NCBI RefSeq assembly: GCF_004217215.1
Contig: NZ_SHKP01000004.1
Span: 1,148,829 to 1,212,828, forward strand
Direction of reading: 5' to 3'
Length of the DNA: 64,000 bases
From: Rivibacter subsaxonicus
GTDB taxonomy: Bacteria; Pseudomonadota; Gammaproteobacteria; Burkholderiales; Burkholderiaceae_C
The position numbers were made by a program, and so were the translations under genes. Within the stretch, counting starts at the first letter, position 1, and each line of letters begins with the position of its first letter. The notes under the pieces were generated by a model. The model worked only from the letters and a program-made list of their open reading frames with translations, searched no databases and was not told the origin of the DNA. Positions 15,587 to 25,668 of this stretch are shown in pieces.

Positions 15587-18240
15587 GCGTTCTGGGTTTG
15601 GGTCGCGGCAGGCCGCAATTCGCCCGAAGACGCGTTCGGGGCGACATCGATGCTGCGGTTGCCAACCAGCCCAGCGCTGCTGATTTCCACCGGCACCGTG
15701 AAGGAGAAACGGCAACCAACCACCGTCGACCCATTGTAGAGGTTCTCGGCGCGGATCCGACCCCGGTGCGACTCGATGATCGACCGGCACAGGGACAGCC
15801 CGATGCCCAATCCGTCACTCTTGGTCGAGAAAAATGCTTCGTAGAGGCGGCCGATGACCTCGTCCTTCAGGCCGGGGCCGGTGTCGCTGACGCTGAACTC
15901 GATGACGCCGCCCTCGTCCGGCATGTGGCGTGGCACCACGCGCAGCTCGATGTGGCGCCGCGACGGCGGCAGCTTGGCGTTGTCGATCGCCTCGGCCGCG
16001 TTCTTCAGCAGGTTCAGCAGCACCTGCTCGATCAGGATCGGGTCGACCACGATCTGCGGCAGCCGCTGCGCGACGTAGGTGTGGATCTGCACGTTGCGCC
16101 GGCGCAGTTCGATGCCGGCCAGTTCGACCGCGTCGTCGACGATGTCCTGGGCCTGCGCCGGCTGCCGGCGTGGCTCGCTGCGCCGCACGAACTCGCGGAT
16201 GCGGTGGATGATCTGGCCGGCGCGCTGGGCCTGGCGCGCGGTCTTCTCCAGCGCCGCCACCAGGTCGGGCTCGGCGATCGAGCCGGCGCGCACGCGCGAG
16301 ATGATGCCGTTGCAGTAGTTGCTGATCGCGGTCAGCGGTTGGTTCAACTCGTGCGCGACGGAGCTCGCCATCTCGCCCATCGTGATCAGGCGGCTGGTTT
16401 CCTGGGCCCGCTCGGCCTGGTGCTTGGATTGCTCCTCGGCGCGCACGCGGGAGGTGATGTCGGTGGCGATCAGCATCTGCGCGATGCGGCCGTCGGTCCA
16501 CTGCAGGTAGCGGCTGCGCACGTCGAACCACTTCTGCTGCTGGGGGACGTAGACCTCGCGCGCGTCGGCGCTGGCCTCGGTCAGCTCCTGCGTCGGCAGG
16601 CCGCCGAGGCTGTCGACCGCGTCGTCGCCGTCGCGCAGCGCCACCGCGCTCGCTTCCTCGCCGGCGAGCCGGGCGTGGCCCTGGGCGTCGGCGCCGAACC
16701 AGAGCCGGTAGGAGCGGTTGGCGAACAGCAGTTCGGCACCCTGGACCGAGAGCACCGAGACAGCCGCCTCCAGGCCCTCGAGCACGGTCGTGAAGCGCTC
16801 GTGCGAGGCCGAGAGCTGGTCGCGCACCCGCTTGGCCTCGGTGATGTTGGTCATGGAGGTCATCCAGCCGGTCTGGTGGCCCTTGGCGTCGATGAGCGGC
16901 GAGACGTACATGCGGGCGTCGAAGACGCTGCCGTCCTTGCGCAGCACCTTGACCTCGATGCCGCCCGCGGGGCTGCGGCCGAGCAGTTCCTGCTGGAACA
17001 GGCGCATGCTTTCCTCGAGGCGATCGGGCGGCCAGTGCGGGAAGGGCGGCAGCTTGCCGATCAGCTCGTGCTCGGCAAAGCCGGTCATCGCGCAGAAAGC
17101 CGGGTTGACGTAGGTGATGCGTCCTTCGAGGTCCATCGCCCGCATGCCGGTCAGCATGGAGTTCTCCATCGCCCGGCGGAAGTTGGTCTCCGAGCTCAGC
17201 GCGCCCTGGATCTGGCTGCGCCGGCGCATGTGGCGCCAGGTTCCCAGCAGCATCCATACCGTCAGGCACGACAGCGCCACCACCATCCAGAACAGCGCGT
17301 TGCCGATCAGGCCGATCGAGGTGCGCCAGCCCTGGCCGCGCAGCACCAGGCCGTTGCCGACCGGCGCCACCGGCACCTGCTCGACGAAGGCCGGGCGGCG
17401 CGCCACGTCGGCCGCGTCGCGGGTGACGGTGCTGGCAAGCACCTGGCCCGAGCCGTCGATCAGCGAGATCGCGTGGCGTCGCGCCACTTCCGAGGGCACG
17501 TAGTGGCGCAGCAGCGATTCGAGCGCGACCTCCGACACCAGCGCGCCGGCGAACGCGCTGCGGTCGAGCAGGGGCACGTGGACCTGGAACACCGGCTGGC
17601 CGAGCGGGTTGAGATAGGGGCGCGAGTAGACCGGCTGGCGCAGTTCGCGCGCCGCGGCAAAGGCTCGATCCGGTTCGCTGCCGAGACTGGCAGGCGCATC
17701 GGGCGTTGCGGGCGGCGGCGGTGCGGCGGGCCGGGTGCGCGCGCGTCGGGGGGCCTCCACCACGGGGCGATCGGGCTCGAGGCGGCGGTCGGGGTCGAGC
17801 GGGTGGTTCGGCGAGTCGTAGCGGGCGCGCGTGCTGCGGTCGGCCTTGATCCAGCTCAGGCTCGTCACCTCGGGGCGTTCGCGCACGAAGCCGGTGGCCT
17901 GGCCGACGAACTCGTCGACGTCGATGGCTTGCGTGGCGACCTCGCGCGCCATGCGCACCAGCTGCTCCTGGTTCTCGATCATGCGCAGCCGGATCTGCTG
18001 TTGGGCGATCTCGGTGTCGCGCTTGACCGATTCCTGCTCGCGCTCGAATTCCTCGTTGCGCAGGTACCAGAAGGCCGCGACCATCGCTGCCAGGAACAGC
18101 AACACCGAGATCAGCGGGCCGATGGTGGCAAAGCGGTCCTGGCGGGCCGGTGACTGGCGCTTCCACCAGGAGCCGAACAGGCGCTGGCGACGCGAAAGCA
18201 GCGGCTTTTCGGTCTGGGAAGAGGCACGCGTGGAGGGCAT
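15583..18240 (-). CDS. PAS-containing membrane histidine kinase
   Basis: An 885-residue sensor. A first membrane helix (~40-60) and a second (~312-334) bracket a large periplasmic domain of about 250 residues, interrupted by a Pro/Arg/Ala-rich linker (~155-185). Two PAS domains follow (~355-480, with MRAMDLEGRITYVNPAFCAM and a PAC segment, and ~490-620), then HisKA with the phospho-acceptor His near 630 in SSVAHELNQPLTAISNY and an HATPase domain (LLNLLKNAAEAIDNA, FSVSDTGPGLKDE, DGLGIGLSLCRSIIE). The layout resembles DctB/FixL-type kinases. It likely phosphorylates the overlapping FixJ-type regulator. The ligand is unknown. Confidence 0.9.
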   Translation of the reverse strand: MPSTRASSQTEKPLLSRRQRLFGSWWKRQSPARQDRFATIGPLISVLLFLAAMVAAFWYLRNEEFEREQESVKRDTEIAQQQIRLRMIENQEQLVRMAREVATQAIDVDEFVGQATGFVRERPEVTSLSWIKADRSTRARYDSPNHPLDPDRRLEPDRPVVEAPRRARTRPAAPPPPATPDAPASLGSEPDRAFAAARELRQPVYSRPYLNPLGQPVFQVHVPLLDRSAFAGALVSEVALESLLRHYVPSEVARRHAISLIDGSGQVLASTVTRDAADVARRPAFVEQVPVAPVGNGLVLRGQGWRTSIGLIGNALFWMVVALSCLTVWMLLGTWRHMRRRSQIQGALSSETNFRRAMENSMLTGMRAMDLEGRITYVNPAFCAMTGFAEHELIGKLPPFPHWPPDRLEESMRLFQQELLGRSPAGGIEVKVLRKDGSVFDARMYVSPLIDAKGHQTGWMTSMTNITEAKRVRDQLSASHERFTTVLEGLEAAVSVLSVQGAELLFANRSYRLWFGADAQGHARLAGEEASAVALRDGDDAVDSLGGLPTQELTEASADAREVYVPQQQKWFDVRSRYLQWTDGRIAQMLIATDITSRVRAEEQSKHQAERAQETSRLITMGEMASSVAHELNQPLTAISNYCNGIISRVRAGSIAEPDLVAALEKTARQAQRAGQIIHRIREFVRRSEPRRQPAQAQDIVDDAVELAGIELRRRNVQIHTYVAQRLPQIVVDPILIEQVLLNLLKNAAEAIDNAKLPPSRRHIELRVVPRHMPDEGGVIEFSVSDTGPGLKDEVIGRLYEAFFSTKSDGLGIGLSLCRSIIESHRGRIRAENLYNGSTVVGCRFSFTVPVEISSAGLVGNRSIDVAPNASSGELRPAATQTQNA

Positions 18241-18283
18241 TGGTCCCGATTATCAAGGGCTGCTACCTCGGCCCGGAATGCGT

Positions 18284-18317
18284 TGAAATGTATTTCATAA
18301 TACGCAACTACGTTGCG
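18284..18317. promoter_or_regulatory. Twin inverted repeats in the kinase/aceE divergent region
   Basis: In this AT-rich spot, GAAAT-GT-ATTTC (18285-18296) and CGCAAC-TAC-GTTGCG (18303-18317) are perfect inverted repeats 6 bp apart. They lie 43-77 bp upstream of the kinase start and about 105-138 bp upstream of aceE. They look like operator sites, possibly for the adjacent FixJ-type regulator or a GntR/IclR protein. No clear -35/-10 pair could be assigned. Confidence 0.45.
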
Positions 18318-18422
18318 GCATTTGGAATTTGACTTTAGATGTGCCACACTAGCGGCCGTTCTGCCGGGCTCGCCGATCGAGCGTGCGCTGGCGGGTGCGA
18401 AGCCGTTCTGAGGAGACAAAAC

Positions 18423-21155
18423 ATGTCCGCCGTACTGTCTGACACGCCCGAGTCGCGTCCGCCTGGCAATGCCGCCGACGCCGACCGCCAGGAAACCCGC
18501 GAGTGGCTCGACGCCTTCAGCGCGGTGGTCGACACGGAGGGTCGCGCACGCGGCCACTTCCTGCTCGAACAGTTGCTCGAGCACGCCCGCCAGACCGGCA
18601 TCGACATGCCGTTCTCGGCCACCACCGGCTACGTCAACACCATCGAGCCGGCCGACGAGGAGCGCTGCCCCGGCAACCTCGAGATCGAGGAGCGGCTGCG
18701 CGCCTACATGCGCTGGAACGCGATGGCGATGGTGGTCAAGGCCAACCGGCTCGACCCGGCCGACGGCGGCGACCTCGGCGGCCACATCTCCAGCTTTGCC
18801 TCGGTGGCGACGATGTTCGGCGCCGGCTTCAACCACTTCTGGCACGCCGACGACACCGCCAAGGGCGGCACCCATGGCGGCGACCTGCTCTACATCCAGG
18901 GCCATTCCTCGCCCGGCATCTATGCGCGGGCCTTCATGGAAGGGCGCATCAGCGAGGACCAGCTGCTGAACTTCCGCCAGGAGGTCGACGGCAAGGGTCT
19001 GTCGAGCTATCCGCACCCGAAGCTGATGCCCGAGTTCTGGCAGTTCCCGACCGTCTCGATGGGCCTCGGCCCGCTGATGGCGATCTACCAGGCGCGCTTC
19101 CTCAAGTACCTGCATGCGCGCGGCATTGCCGACACCAGCCAGCGCAAGGTCTGGGTCTTCTGCGGCGACGGCGAGATGGACGAGCCTGAGTCGCTCGGCG
19201 CCATCGGCCTGGCCGCGCGCGAGAAGCTCGACAACCTGATCTTCGTCGTCAACTGCAACCTGCAGCGCCTCGATGGCCCGGTGCGCGGCAACGGCAAGAT
19301 CGTGCAGGAGCTCGAAGGCGAGTTCCGCGGTGCCGGCTGGAACGTGATCAAGCTGCTCTGGGGCAACTACTGGGATCCGCTGCTGGCGCGCGACAAGGAC
19401 GGCATCCTGCGCCAGATCATGATGGAGATGGTCGACGGCGATTACCAGGCCTGCAAGGCGAACGACGGCGCCTTCGTGCGCAAGCATTTCTTCGGTCGCC
19501 ATCCGAAGACGCTGGAGATGGTCGCCAAGATGAGCGACGACGACATCTGGCGCCTGCAGCGTGGTGGCCACGACCCGCAGAAGGTCTACGCGGCCTACCA
19601 CCGAGCGGTCAACACCAAGGACCAGCCGACGGTGCTGCTGATCAAGACCGTCAAGGGCTTCGGCATGGGCAAGTCGGGCGAGGGCAAGAACATCGCCCAC
19701 CAGGCCAAGAAGCTCGGCGACGACGATGTGCGCGCCTTCCGCGACCGCTTCAACATCCCGATCTCCGACGAGCAGTTGAGCAAGGGCATCCCCTTCCTGA
19801 AGCCGGCCGACGACACGCCCGAGATGCGCTACCTGCACGAGCGCCGCCAGGCTCTCGGCGGCTACCTGCCGCAGCGCCGGACGCAGGCCGAGGAGAAGCT
19901 GCCGGTGCCGAAGCTCGAGACCTTCAAGGCCGTGCTCGAGCCCACCGTCGAAGGCCGCGAGATCAGCACGACGCAGGCCTACGTGCGCTTCCTCACGCAG
20001 TTGCTGCGCGACGAGAAGCTCGGTCCGCGCACGGTGCCGATCCTGGTGGATGAAGCACGCACCTTCGGCATGGAGGGGCTGTTCCGCCAGATCGGCATCT
20101 ACTCGCCCGAGGGCCAGAAGTACACGCCGCAGGATCGCGACCAGGTCATGTACTACCGCGAGAGCAAGGACGGCCAGATCCTGCAGGAAGGCATCAACGA
20201 GGCCGGCGGCATGAGCAGCTGGATCGCGGCGGCCACCAGCTACTCGACGAACAACCGGGTCATGGTCCCGTTCTTCGTCTACTACTCGATGTTCGGCTTC
20301 CAGCGCATCGGCGACCTGGCTTGGGCCGCCGGCGACATGCAGGCGCGGGGCTTCCTGCTCGGCGGCACCTCGGGCCGCACCACGCTCAACGGCGAGGGCC
20401 TGCAGCACGAGGACGGCCACAGCCACATCCTGGCCGGCACGATCCCCAACTGCATCTCCTACGACCCCACCTTCGCCCACGAGGTTGCGGTCATCCTGCA
20501 CAACGGCCTGCAGCGCATGGTCGAGAAGCAGGAGAACGTCTACTTCTACATCACGCTGCTCAACGAGAACTACCCGATGCCCGGCCTCAAGCCCGGCACC
20601 GAGGAGCAGATCGTCAAGGGCATGTACCTGCTGGAGGAGGGTGCCAAGAAGACGCCGCGCGTCAACCTGCTCGGCAGCGGCACCATCCTGCGCGAGAGCC
20701 AGGCCGCCAAGCTCCTACTGGAGCAGGACTGGGGCGTGGCCGCCAACGTCTGGAGCTGCCCGAGCTTCAACGAACTCACGCGTGATGGCCAGGACTGCGA
20801 GCGCTGGAACCTTCTGCATCCCACCGACAAGCCGCGCGTCGCCTTCGTGACCCAGCAGCTCGAGAAGCACGCCGGCCCGGTGATCGCCAGCACCGACTAC
20901 ATGAAGAACTACGCCGAGCAGATCCGCGCCTTCATGCCCAAGGGTCGCACGTACAAGGTGCTCGGCACCGACGGCTTCGGCCGCAGCGACTTCCGCTCCA
21001 AGCTGCGCGCGCACTTCGAGGTCAACCGCCACTACATCGTGGTCGCGGCGCTGAAGTCGCTGGCCGACGAGGGCACGTTGCCGATGGCCAAGGTGGCAGA
21101 GGCGATCAAGAAGTACGGTCTCGACGCCGACAAGATCAATCCGCTGTACGCCTGA
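18423..21155 (+). CDS. aceE: Pyruvate dehydrogenase E1 component (homodimeric type)
   Basis: A 910-residue thiamin-diphosphate enzyme that decarboxylates pyruvate and acetylates E2 lipoyl groups. The N-terminal region carries FNHFWHADDTAKGGTHGGDL; the ThDP motif is FCGDGEMDEPES through to VNCNLQRLDGP; the second half contains EGINEAGGMSSWIAAATSYS and FQRIGDLAWAAGDMQARGF, all as in E. coli AceE (887 residues). GAGGAG 8 bp upstream supports ATG 18423. It is the first gene of aceE-aceF-lpdA and is divergent from the two-component system. Confidence 0.97.
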   Translation: MSAVLSDTPESRPPGNAADADRQETREWLDAFSAVVDTEGRARGHFLLEQLLEHARQTGIDMPFSATTGYVNTIEPADEERCPGNLEIEERLRAYMRWNAMAMVVKANRLDPADGGDLGGHISSFASVATMFGAGFNHFWHADDTAKGGTHGGDLLYIQGHSSPGIYARAFMEGRISEDQLLNFRQEVDGKGLSSYPHPKLMPEFWQFPTVSMGLGPLMAIYQARFLKYLHARGIADTSQRKVWVFCGDGEMDEPESLGAIGLAAREKLDNLIFVVNCNLQRLDGPVRGNGKIVQELEGEFRGAGWNVIKLLWGNYWDPLLARDKDGILRQIMMEMVDGDYQACKANDGAFVRKHFFGRHPKTLEMVAKMSDDDIWRLQRGGHDPQKVYAAYHRAVNTKDQPTVLLIKTVKGFGMGKSGEGKNIAHQAKKLGDDDVRAFRDRFNIPISDEQLSKGIPFLKPADDTPEMRYLHERRQALGGYLPQRRTQAEEKLPVPKLETFKAVLEPTVEGREISTTQAYVRFLTQLLRDEKLGPRTVPILVDEARTFGMEGLFRQIGIYSPEGQKYTPQDRDQVMYYRESKDGQILQEGINEAGGMSSWIAAATSYSTNNRVMVPFFVYYSMFGFQRIGDLAWAAGDMQARGFLLGGTSGRTTLNGEGLQHEDGHSHILAGTIPNCISYDPTFAHEVAVILHNGLQRMVEKQENVYFYITLLNENYPMPGLKPGTEEQIVKGMYLLEEGAKKTPRVNLLGSGTILRESQAAKLLLEQDWGVAANVWSCPSFNELTRDGQDCERWNLLHPTDKPRVAFVTQQLEKHAGPVIASTDYMKNYAEQIRAFMPKGRTYKVLGTDGFGRSDFRSKLRAHFEVNRHYIVVAALKSLADEGTLPMAKVAEAIKKYGLDADKINPLYA

Positions 21156-21187
21156 GCGCGGCCGGGTGAAGAAAACGGAGACAAGGT

Positions 21188-22849
21188 ATGGCCCTGGTTG
21201 AAGTCAAAGTCCCCGACATCGGCGACTTCGAAAGCGTTGAAATCATCGAGGTGCTGGTCAAGCCCGGCGACAGCATCAAGGCCGAGCAGAGCCTGATCAC
21301 GGTCGAGAGCGACAAGGCATCGATGGAGATTCCGTCGAGCCATGCCGGCGTCGTGAAGGAGCTCAAGGTCAAGCTCGGCGACAAGGTCGCCGAGGGCGCG
21401 CTGGTGCTGCTCCTGGAGACGGCGGGCGAGGCGGCGGCAACGCCGGCCGCGCCGGCGCCGGCTGCTGCCGCACCGGTCGCGGCGCCGGTGCTTGCCGCTG
21501 TCGCGCCTGTGGCAGCAGCGGCTGCGCCGGCCGGTGCCAGCGTCACGGTCGAGGTGCCCGACATTGGCGACTTCGACGAGGTCGCGGTGATCGAGCTGCT
21601 GGTCAAGCCGGGCGATGCCGTCAAGGTGGAGCAGAGCCTGATCACTGTCGAGAGCGACAAGGCCTCGATGGAGATCCCGTCCTCGCATGCCGGCGTGGTC
21701 GAGTCGCTGCTGGTGAAGATCGGCGACAAGGTCGGCAAGGGCACGCCGGTGGTAGTGCTGAAGGCGGCCGCCGGTGCGGCACCGGCAGCGAGCGCAGCAC
21801 CGGCGCCCGCGGCGGCAGCGTCGGCTCCGGCCGCGCTGAGCAGTGCCCCGGTCGAGCGCACCGTGCCGACCGCCGCGCTGCCGCCCGAGCCGCAGGCGCC
21901 GAGCGGCGCCTTGCCGCATGCCTCGCCCTCGATCCGCAAGTTCGCGCGCGAACTCGGCGTGCCGCTGGCCGAGGTCAGGGGCAGCGGGCCCAAGGGCCGC
22001 ATCACGCAGGAGGACGTGCAGGGCTTCGTCAAGGGCGTGATCGCGGGCGAGCTGCGCACGCAGGCCCAGGCCGCGAAGGGGCCGGCGCCGGCCGCCGCAA
22101 GTGGTGGCGGTGCGGGGCTCGAGCTGCTGGCCTGGCCCAAGGTCGACTTCACGAAGTTCGGCGCGGTCGAACGCAAGGACCTGGGACGCATCAAGAAGAT
22201 CAGCGGCGCCAACCTGCACCGCAACTGGGTCGTGATCCCGCATGTCACCAACCATGACGATGCCGACATCACCGAGCTCGAGGCCTTCCGCGTCCAGCTC
22301 AACAAGGAAAGCGAGAAGAGCGGCGTCAAGGTCACGATGCTCGCCTTCCTGATCAAGGCCAGCGTCGCGGCGCTGAAGAAGTTCCCCGAGTTCAACGCCA
22401 GCCTCGACGGCGAGCAGATCGTTCTCAAGAAGTACTTCCACATCGGCTTCGCGGCCGATACGCCGAACGGCCTGATGGTGCCGGTGATCCGCGACTGCGA
22501 CCAGAAGGGCATCCTGCAGATCAGCACGGAGATGAACGAACTCGCCAAGAAGGCGCGCGACGGCAAGCTGAGCCCGGCCGAGATGAGCGGCGGCTGCTTC
22601 AGCATCAGCTCGCTGGGCGGCATCGGCGGGCGCTACTTCACGCCGATCATCAACGCACCCGAGGTCGCCATCCTCGGCGTCTGCAAGAGCGGCACCGAGC
22701 CGGTCTGGGACGGCAAGGCCTTCCAGCCGCGGCTGATGCTGCCGCTGTCGCTGAGCTGGGACCACCGCGTCATCGACGGCGCCGCCGCGGCGCGCTTCAA
22801 CGCCTACCTGGGCGCGGTGCTGGCGGACTTCCGCCGCGTGATGCTGTAA
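21188..22849 (+). CDS. aceF: Dihydrolipoyllysine acetyltransferase (E2 of pyruvate dehydrogenase)
   Basis: A 553-residue E2 with two lipoyl domains (residues 1-78 with lipoyl-Lys43 in [13 protein letters not shown], and ~118-195 with the same motif near Lys158), Ala/Pro-rich hinges, a peripheral subunit-binding domain (~240-280, [19 protein letters not shown]), and the catalytic domain (~315-553). The active-site His is in [17 protein letters not shown]. It transfers acetyl groups to CoA. GGAGACAAGG precedes the ATG, 32 bp after aceE. E. coli has three lipoyl domains; two here, plus one on LpdA, is common in betaproteobacteria. Confidence 0.97.
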   Translation: MALVEVKVPDIGDFESVEIIEVLVKPGDSIKAEQSLITVESDKASMEIPSSHAGVVKELKVKLGDKVAEGALVLLLETAGEAAATPAAPAPAAAAPVAAPVLAAVAPVAAAAAPAGASVTVEVPDIGDFDEVAVIELLVKPGDAVKVEQSLITVESDKASMEIPSSHAGVVESLLVKIGDKVGKGTPVVVLKAAAGAAPAASAAPAPAAAASAPAALSSAPVERTVPTAALPPEPQAPSGALPHASPSIRKFARELGVPLAEVRGSGPKGRITQEDVQGFVKGVIAGELRTQAQAAKGPAPAAASGGGAGLELLAWPKVDFTKFGAVERKDLGRIKKISGANLHRNWVVIPHVTNHDDADITELEAFRVQLNKESEKSGVKVTMLAFLIKASVAALKKFPEFNASLDGEQIVLKKYFHIGFAADTPNGLMVPVIRDCDQKGILQISTEMNELAKKARDGKLSPAEMSGGCFSISSLGGIGGRYFTPIINAPEVAILGVCKSGTEPVWDGKAFQPRLMLPLSLSWDHRVIDGAAAARFNAYLGAVLADFRRVML

Positions 22850-22859
22850 GGAGCGCGGC

Positions 22860-24638
22860 ATGGCAAGCGTTGAAGTGAAAGTCCCTGACATCGGCGATTT
22901 CGACGAGGTCGCGGTGATCGAACTGCTGGTCAAGGCGGGCGACGTGGTCAAGGCCGAACAGAGCCTGATCACGGTCGAGAGCGACAAGGCCTCGATGGAG
23001 ATTCCGAGCTCGCACGCCGGCACGGTGAAGGAACTGCGCGTCGCGCTGGGCGACAAGGTCAAGCAGGGTTCGGTGGTGCTGGTGCTGGAGACGGCCGAGT
23101 CGGCCGCTGCTACGCCGGCCCCCGCGCCCGCGGCGGCACCGGCCGCGGCGGCAGTCGCCCCCGCGCCCGCCCCGGTGGCCGCAGCGGCCTTCGCCGGCGC
23201 GGTCGAAGGCGAGTTCGACGTGCTGGTGCTCGGCGCCGGCCCGGGCGGCTACTCGGCGGCCTTCCGCGCCGCCGACCTCGGCCTCAAGGTCGCGCTGGTC
23301 GAGCGCTACCTGACGCTCGGTGGCGTCTGCCTCAACGTCGGCTGCATCCCGAGCAAGGCGCTGCTGCACGTGGCGGCGGTGATCGACGAGACCTCGCATT
23401 TCGAGGCGCTCGGCGTGAAGTTCGACAAGCCGGCGATCGACCTCGACAAGCTGCGCGCGCACAAGGACAAGGTGGTCGGCAAGCTGACCGGCGGCCTGGC
23501 CGCGATGGCCAAGATGCGCAAGGTCACGGTGCTGACCGGCGACGGTGTCTTCGTCGATCCGCAGCACCTGCGCGTGACGGCCGCCGACGGCGGTGCGAAG
23601 ACGGTGAAGTTCAAGCGCGCGATCATCGCCGCCGGCTCCGAAGCGGTGAAGCTGCCGTTCCTGCCCAAGGACGATCCGCGCATCGTCACCTCGACCGGCG
23701 CGCTGCAACTGCGCCAGAGCCCGAAGCGCATGCTGGTGATCGGCGGCGGCATCATCGGCCTCGAGATGGGTACGGTGTACTCCACGCTCGGCGCGCGCCT
23801 GGACGTGGTCGAGATGATGGACAGCCTGATGCTGGGTGCCGACCGCGACCTGGTGAAGGTCTGGGAGAAGTTCAACAAGAAGCGCTTCGACCATGTGATG
23901 CTGAAGACCAAGACGGTCGGCGCGATCGCCAAGGCCGATGGCATCGAGGTCTCGTTCGAGGGCGAGGGCGCTCCGGCGCCGCAGACCTACGACCTGGTGC
24001 TGCAGGCGGTGGGTCGCACGCCCAACGGCAAGCGCATCGGCGCCGAGGCGGCCGGCGTGGCGGTCGGCGAACGCGGCTTCATTCCGGTCGACCTGCAGAT
24101 GCGCACCAACGTACCGACGATCTTCGCGATCGGCGACATCGTCGGCCAGCCCATGCTGGCGCACAAGGCGGTGCACGAGGGTCATGTGGCGGCCGAGGTG
24201 ATCGCCGGCGAACTCAAGGGCGACGACAAGCTCGCGCGCAGCGCCTTCGACGCCCGTGTGATCCCGAGCGTGGCCTACACCGACCCAGAGGTGGCCTGGG
24301 TCGGGCTGACGGAAGACGAGGCCAAGGCCCAGGGCATCAAGATCACCAAGGGCCTGTTCCCGTGGACGGCCTCGGGCCGCGCCATCGCCAATGGCCGCGA
24401 CGAGGGCTTCACCAAGCTGATCTTCGATGCGGAGTCGCATCGCATCCTCGGCGGCGCCATCGTCGGCACCCATGCCGGCGACATGATCGGCGAGGTCGCG
24501 CTGGCCGTCGAGATGGGCGCCGACATGGTCGACATCGGCAAGACCATCCACCCGCACCCGACGCTGGGCGAAAGCCTCGGCATGGCAGCCGAGGTGGCGC
24601 ACGGCAGTTGCACCGACCTGCCGCCGGCGCGGCGTTGA
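22860..24638 (+). CDS. lpdA: Dihydrolipoamide dehydrogenase with N-terminal lipoyl domain
   Basis: A 592-residue E3 flavoprotein reoxidising dihydrolipoyl groups with NAD. Residues 1-78 form a lipoyl domain (Lys43 in [13 protein letters not shown]) joined by an Ala/Pro hinge to the FAD loop [15 protein letters not shown] (~122). The redox disulfide is in [16 protein letters not shown] (~157 and 162), the NAD loop is [12 protein letters not shown], the second FAD motif is [17 protein letters not shown], and the catalytic pair is in [11 protein letters not shown] (~563). It begins 11 bp after aceF. The fused lipoyl domain marks it as the E3 dedicated to this complex. Confidence 0.97.
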   Translation: MASVEVKVPDIGDFDEVAVIELLVKAGDVVKAEQSLITVESDKASMEIPSSHAGTVKELRVALGDKVKQGSVVLVLETAESAAATPAPAPAAAPAAAAVAPAPAPVAAAAFAGAVEGEFDVLVLGAGPGGYSAAFRAADLGLKVALVERYLTLGGVCLNVGCIPSKALLHVAAVIDETSHFEALGVKFDKPAIDLDKLRAHKDKVVGKLTGGLAAMAKMRKVTVLTGDGVFVDPQHLRVTAADGGAKTVKFKRAIIAAGSEAVKLPFLPKDDPRIVTSTGALQLRQSPKRMLVIGGGIIGLEMGTVYSTLGARLDVVEMMDSLMLGADRDLVKVWEKFNKKRFDHVMLKTKTVGAIAKADGIEVSFEGEGAPAPQTYDLVLQAVGRTPNGKRIGAEAAGVAVGERGFIPVDLQMRTNVPTIFAIGDIVGQPMLAHKAVHEGHVAAEVIAGELKGDDKLARSAFDARVIPSVAYTDPEVAWVGLTEDEAKAQGIKITKGLFPWTASGRAIANGRDEGFTKLIFDAESHRILGGAIVGTHAGDMIGEVALAVEMGADMVDIGKTIHPHPTLGESLGMAAEVAHGSCTDLPPARR

Positions 24639-24661
24639 GCAAAGCGACGCCGGTTTGCTTT
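24638..24661 (+). terminator. Possible terminator after the pyruvate dehydrogenase operon
   Basis: AGCAAAGCG and CGGTTTGCT form a 9-bp stem with one mismatch immediately after the lpdA stop, followed by TTC. The T-run is short, so termination strength is doubtful. Confidence 0.4.
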
Positions 24662-24694
24662 CGATGTCTGGCGCCAGACAGACGGGTGCCGGGC

Positions 24695-25501
24695 CTAGGC
24701 GCGAGCGCGGTGTCGGCCGCGGGACTTCGATTCATCGCGGCTTGCGCCATCCGGGTGCTCGGACAGATCTCGCAGCCATGAGCAGACCAGTGCGCGAATG
24801 AGGTCACCTGCGTTTCGGAGCGCCATTGGCGCAGACGGCGGATCGTTGCGATCCTTACCGTGGCGGCCCCGGCTTCGGAGTACCGAGTAGCTATTGGCCG
24901 TTCGCGAGAGCAGATTCGCGTCCGATCGTTTGATCCATCCGAGGTCGAACATTCGGCTGCCGCACTCTGATTCGACCAACTCGAACACCAGGTAGAGCTC
25001 GGACCACGTGAGATTCGATCGTCCGACGATGATCAGAGCGTCGCTGGCACGCGTTGAGAGAGAGGCCGCACGCAGCAGCGGATCGGCTGCACCGGTGCGC
25101 GGATCCGCCTGAGCGATGCCGTTGACGACAACGGTCGCAGCGCCTGCCTTGGTTCTGTACTCCGCAGCTCCGACTGCAAGTACGGTGCTGACTATGTGGC
25201 CATCGGTATCGATGCCGAAGAACTTGTCGTCTATCGCCAGCTCACGGTATGAAGTGTTCAGCAAGCGACCAGCGCCGTTGATCAGTTCGAGGTGCGACGC
25301 TGCGATTGCGCGAACCTGCTTGGTAGCGACCCCAGCCAACGATGCGGGAATGACGAGGTAGTAGCCGTCATCCCGCTTCACCGCATGCACATCCCGGCCG
25401 TTCAGCCAATGCGGCAGATCTTCGAGATCGAACTCGTGGCCGATAAGCGGCACTAGCCAGGCTACAACGCGGTCATTGAGTGTGTCGGCAGTGGTCGCCA
25501 T
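24695..25501 (-). CDS. Unrecognised protein, likely horizontally acquired
   Basis: A 268-residue soluble protein with no signal peptide or membrane helix. I cannot assign a family. Visible features are an N-terminal segment GHEFDLEDLPHWLNGRDVHAV, a central region ELAIDDKFFGIDTDGHI, a His/Gly-containing GRHGKDRNDPPSAPM near residue 215, a hydrophobic LIRALVCSWLRDL, and a very basic tail (SKSRGRHRARA). GC is visibly lower, roughly 58% over the gene, and codon use is less GC-biased than in neighbours. A truncated PIN-toxin gene lies directly upstream on the same strand, so both may derive from one imported segment inserted between lpdA and the cytochrome gene. Confidence 0.6.
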   Translation of the reverse strand: MATTADTLNDRVVAWLVPLIGHEFDLEDLPHWLNGRDVHAVKRDDGYYLVIPASLAGVATKQVRAIAASHLELINGAGRLLNTSYRELAIDDKFFGIDTDGHIVSTVLAVGAAEYRTKAGAATVVVNGIAQADPRTGAADPLLRAASLSTRASDALIIVGRSNLTWSELYLVFELVESECGSRMFDLGWIKRSDANLLSRTANSYSVLRSRGRHGKDRNDPPSAPMALRNAGDLIRALVCSWLRDLSEHPDGASRDESKSRGRHRARA

Positions 25502-25535
25502 GAGCTATGCCCAACTCGCCAAAAGGCGCATCGTT

Positions 25536-25664
25536 TCAGGCCTTGAGCAACAGGTCGCCGAGGATGGGCCAGGCCAGTTCGAGGATGTTGCGGTCACACG
25601 TCACCAGCACAGAGCCTTCGACACACGCGGTGCCGATCAGCATCCGATCGATCAGATCGCCGCA
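25536..25664 (-). pseudogene. C-terminal remnant of a PIN-domain (VapC-like) toxin
   Basis: The minus strand reads CGDLIDRMLIGTACVEGSVL then VTCDRNILELAWPILGDLLL KA and a stop. This matches the last third of VapC/PIN ribonucleases, where an Asp-x-x-Asp-Arg segment and VT-x-Asp-Arg carry two of the acidic metal ligands. The first two thirds, with the other catalytic acids, and any antitoxin gene are missing. Similarity stops at the edge of the cytochrome c gene (stop at 25669). It marks the right boundary of a lower-GC insert. Confidence 0.65.
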
Positions 25665-25668
25665 CGGG

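Noticed and set aside
15598-18153. An 851-codon plus-strand frame opposite the histidine kinase
   Set aside because: Composition is Ala/Arg/Asp/His-rich without domain features, while the minus strand encodes a complete kinase with all catalytic motifs.
18329-18350. TTGACT as the -35 element of aceE
   Set aside because: No acceptable -10 hexamer lies 16-18 bp downstream; CACACT is only 10 bp away.
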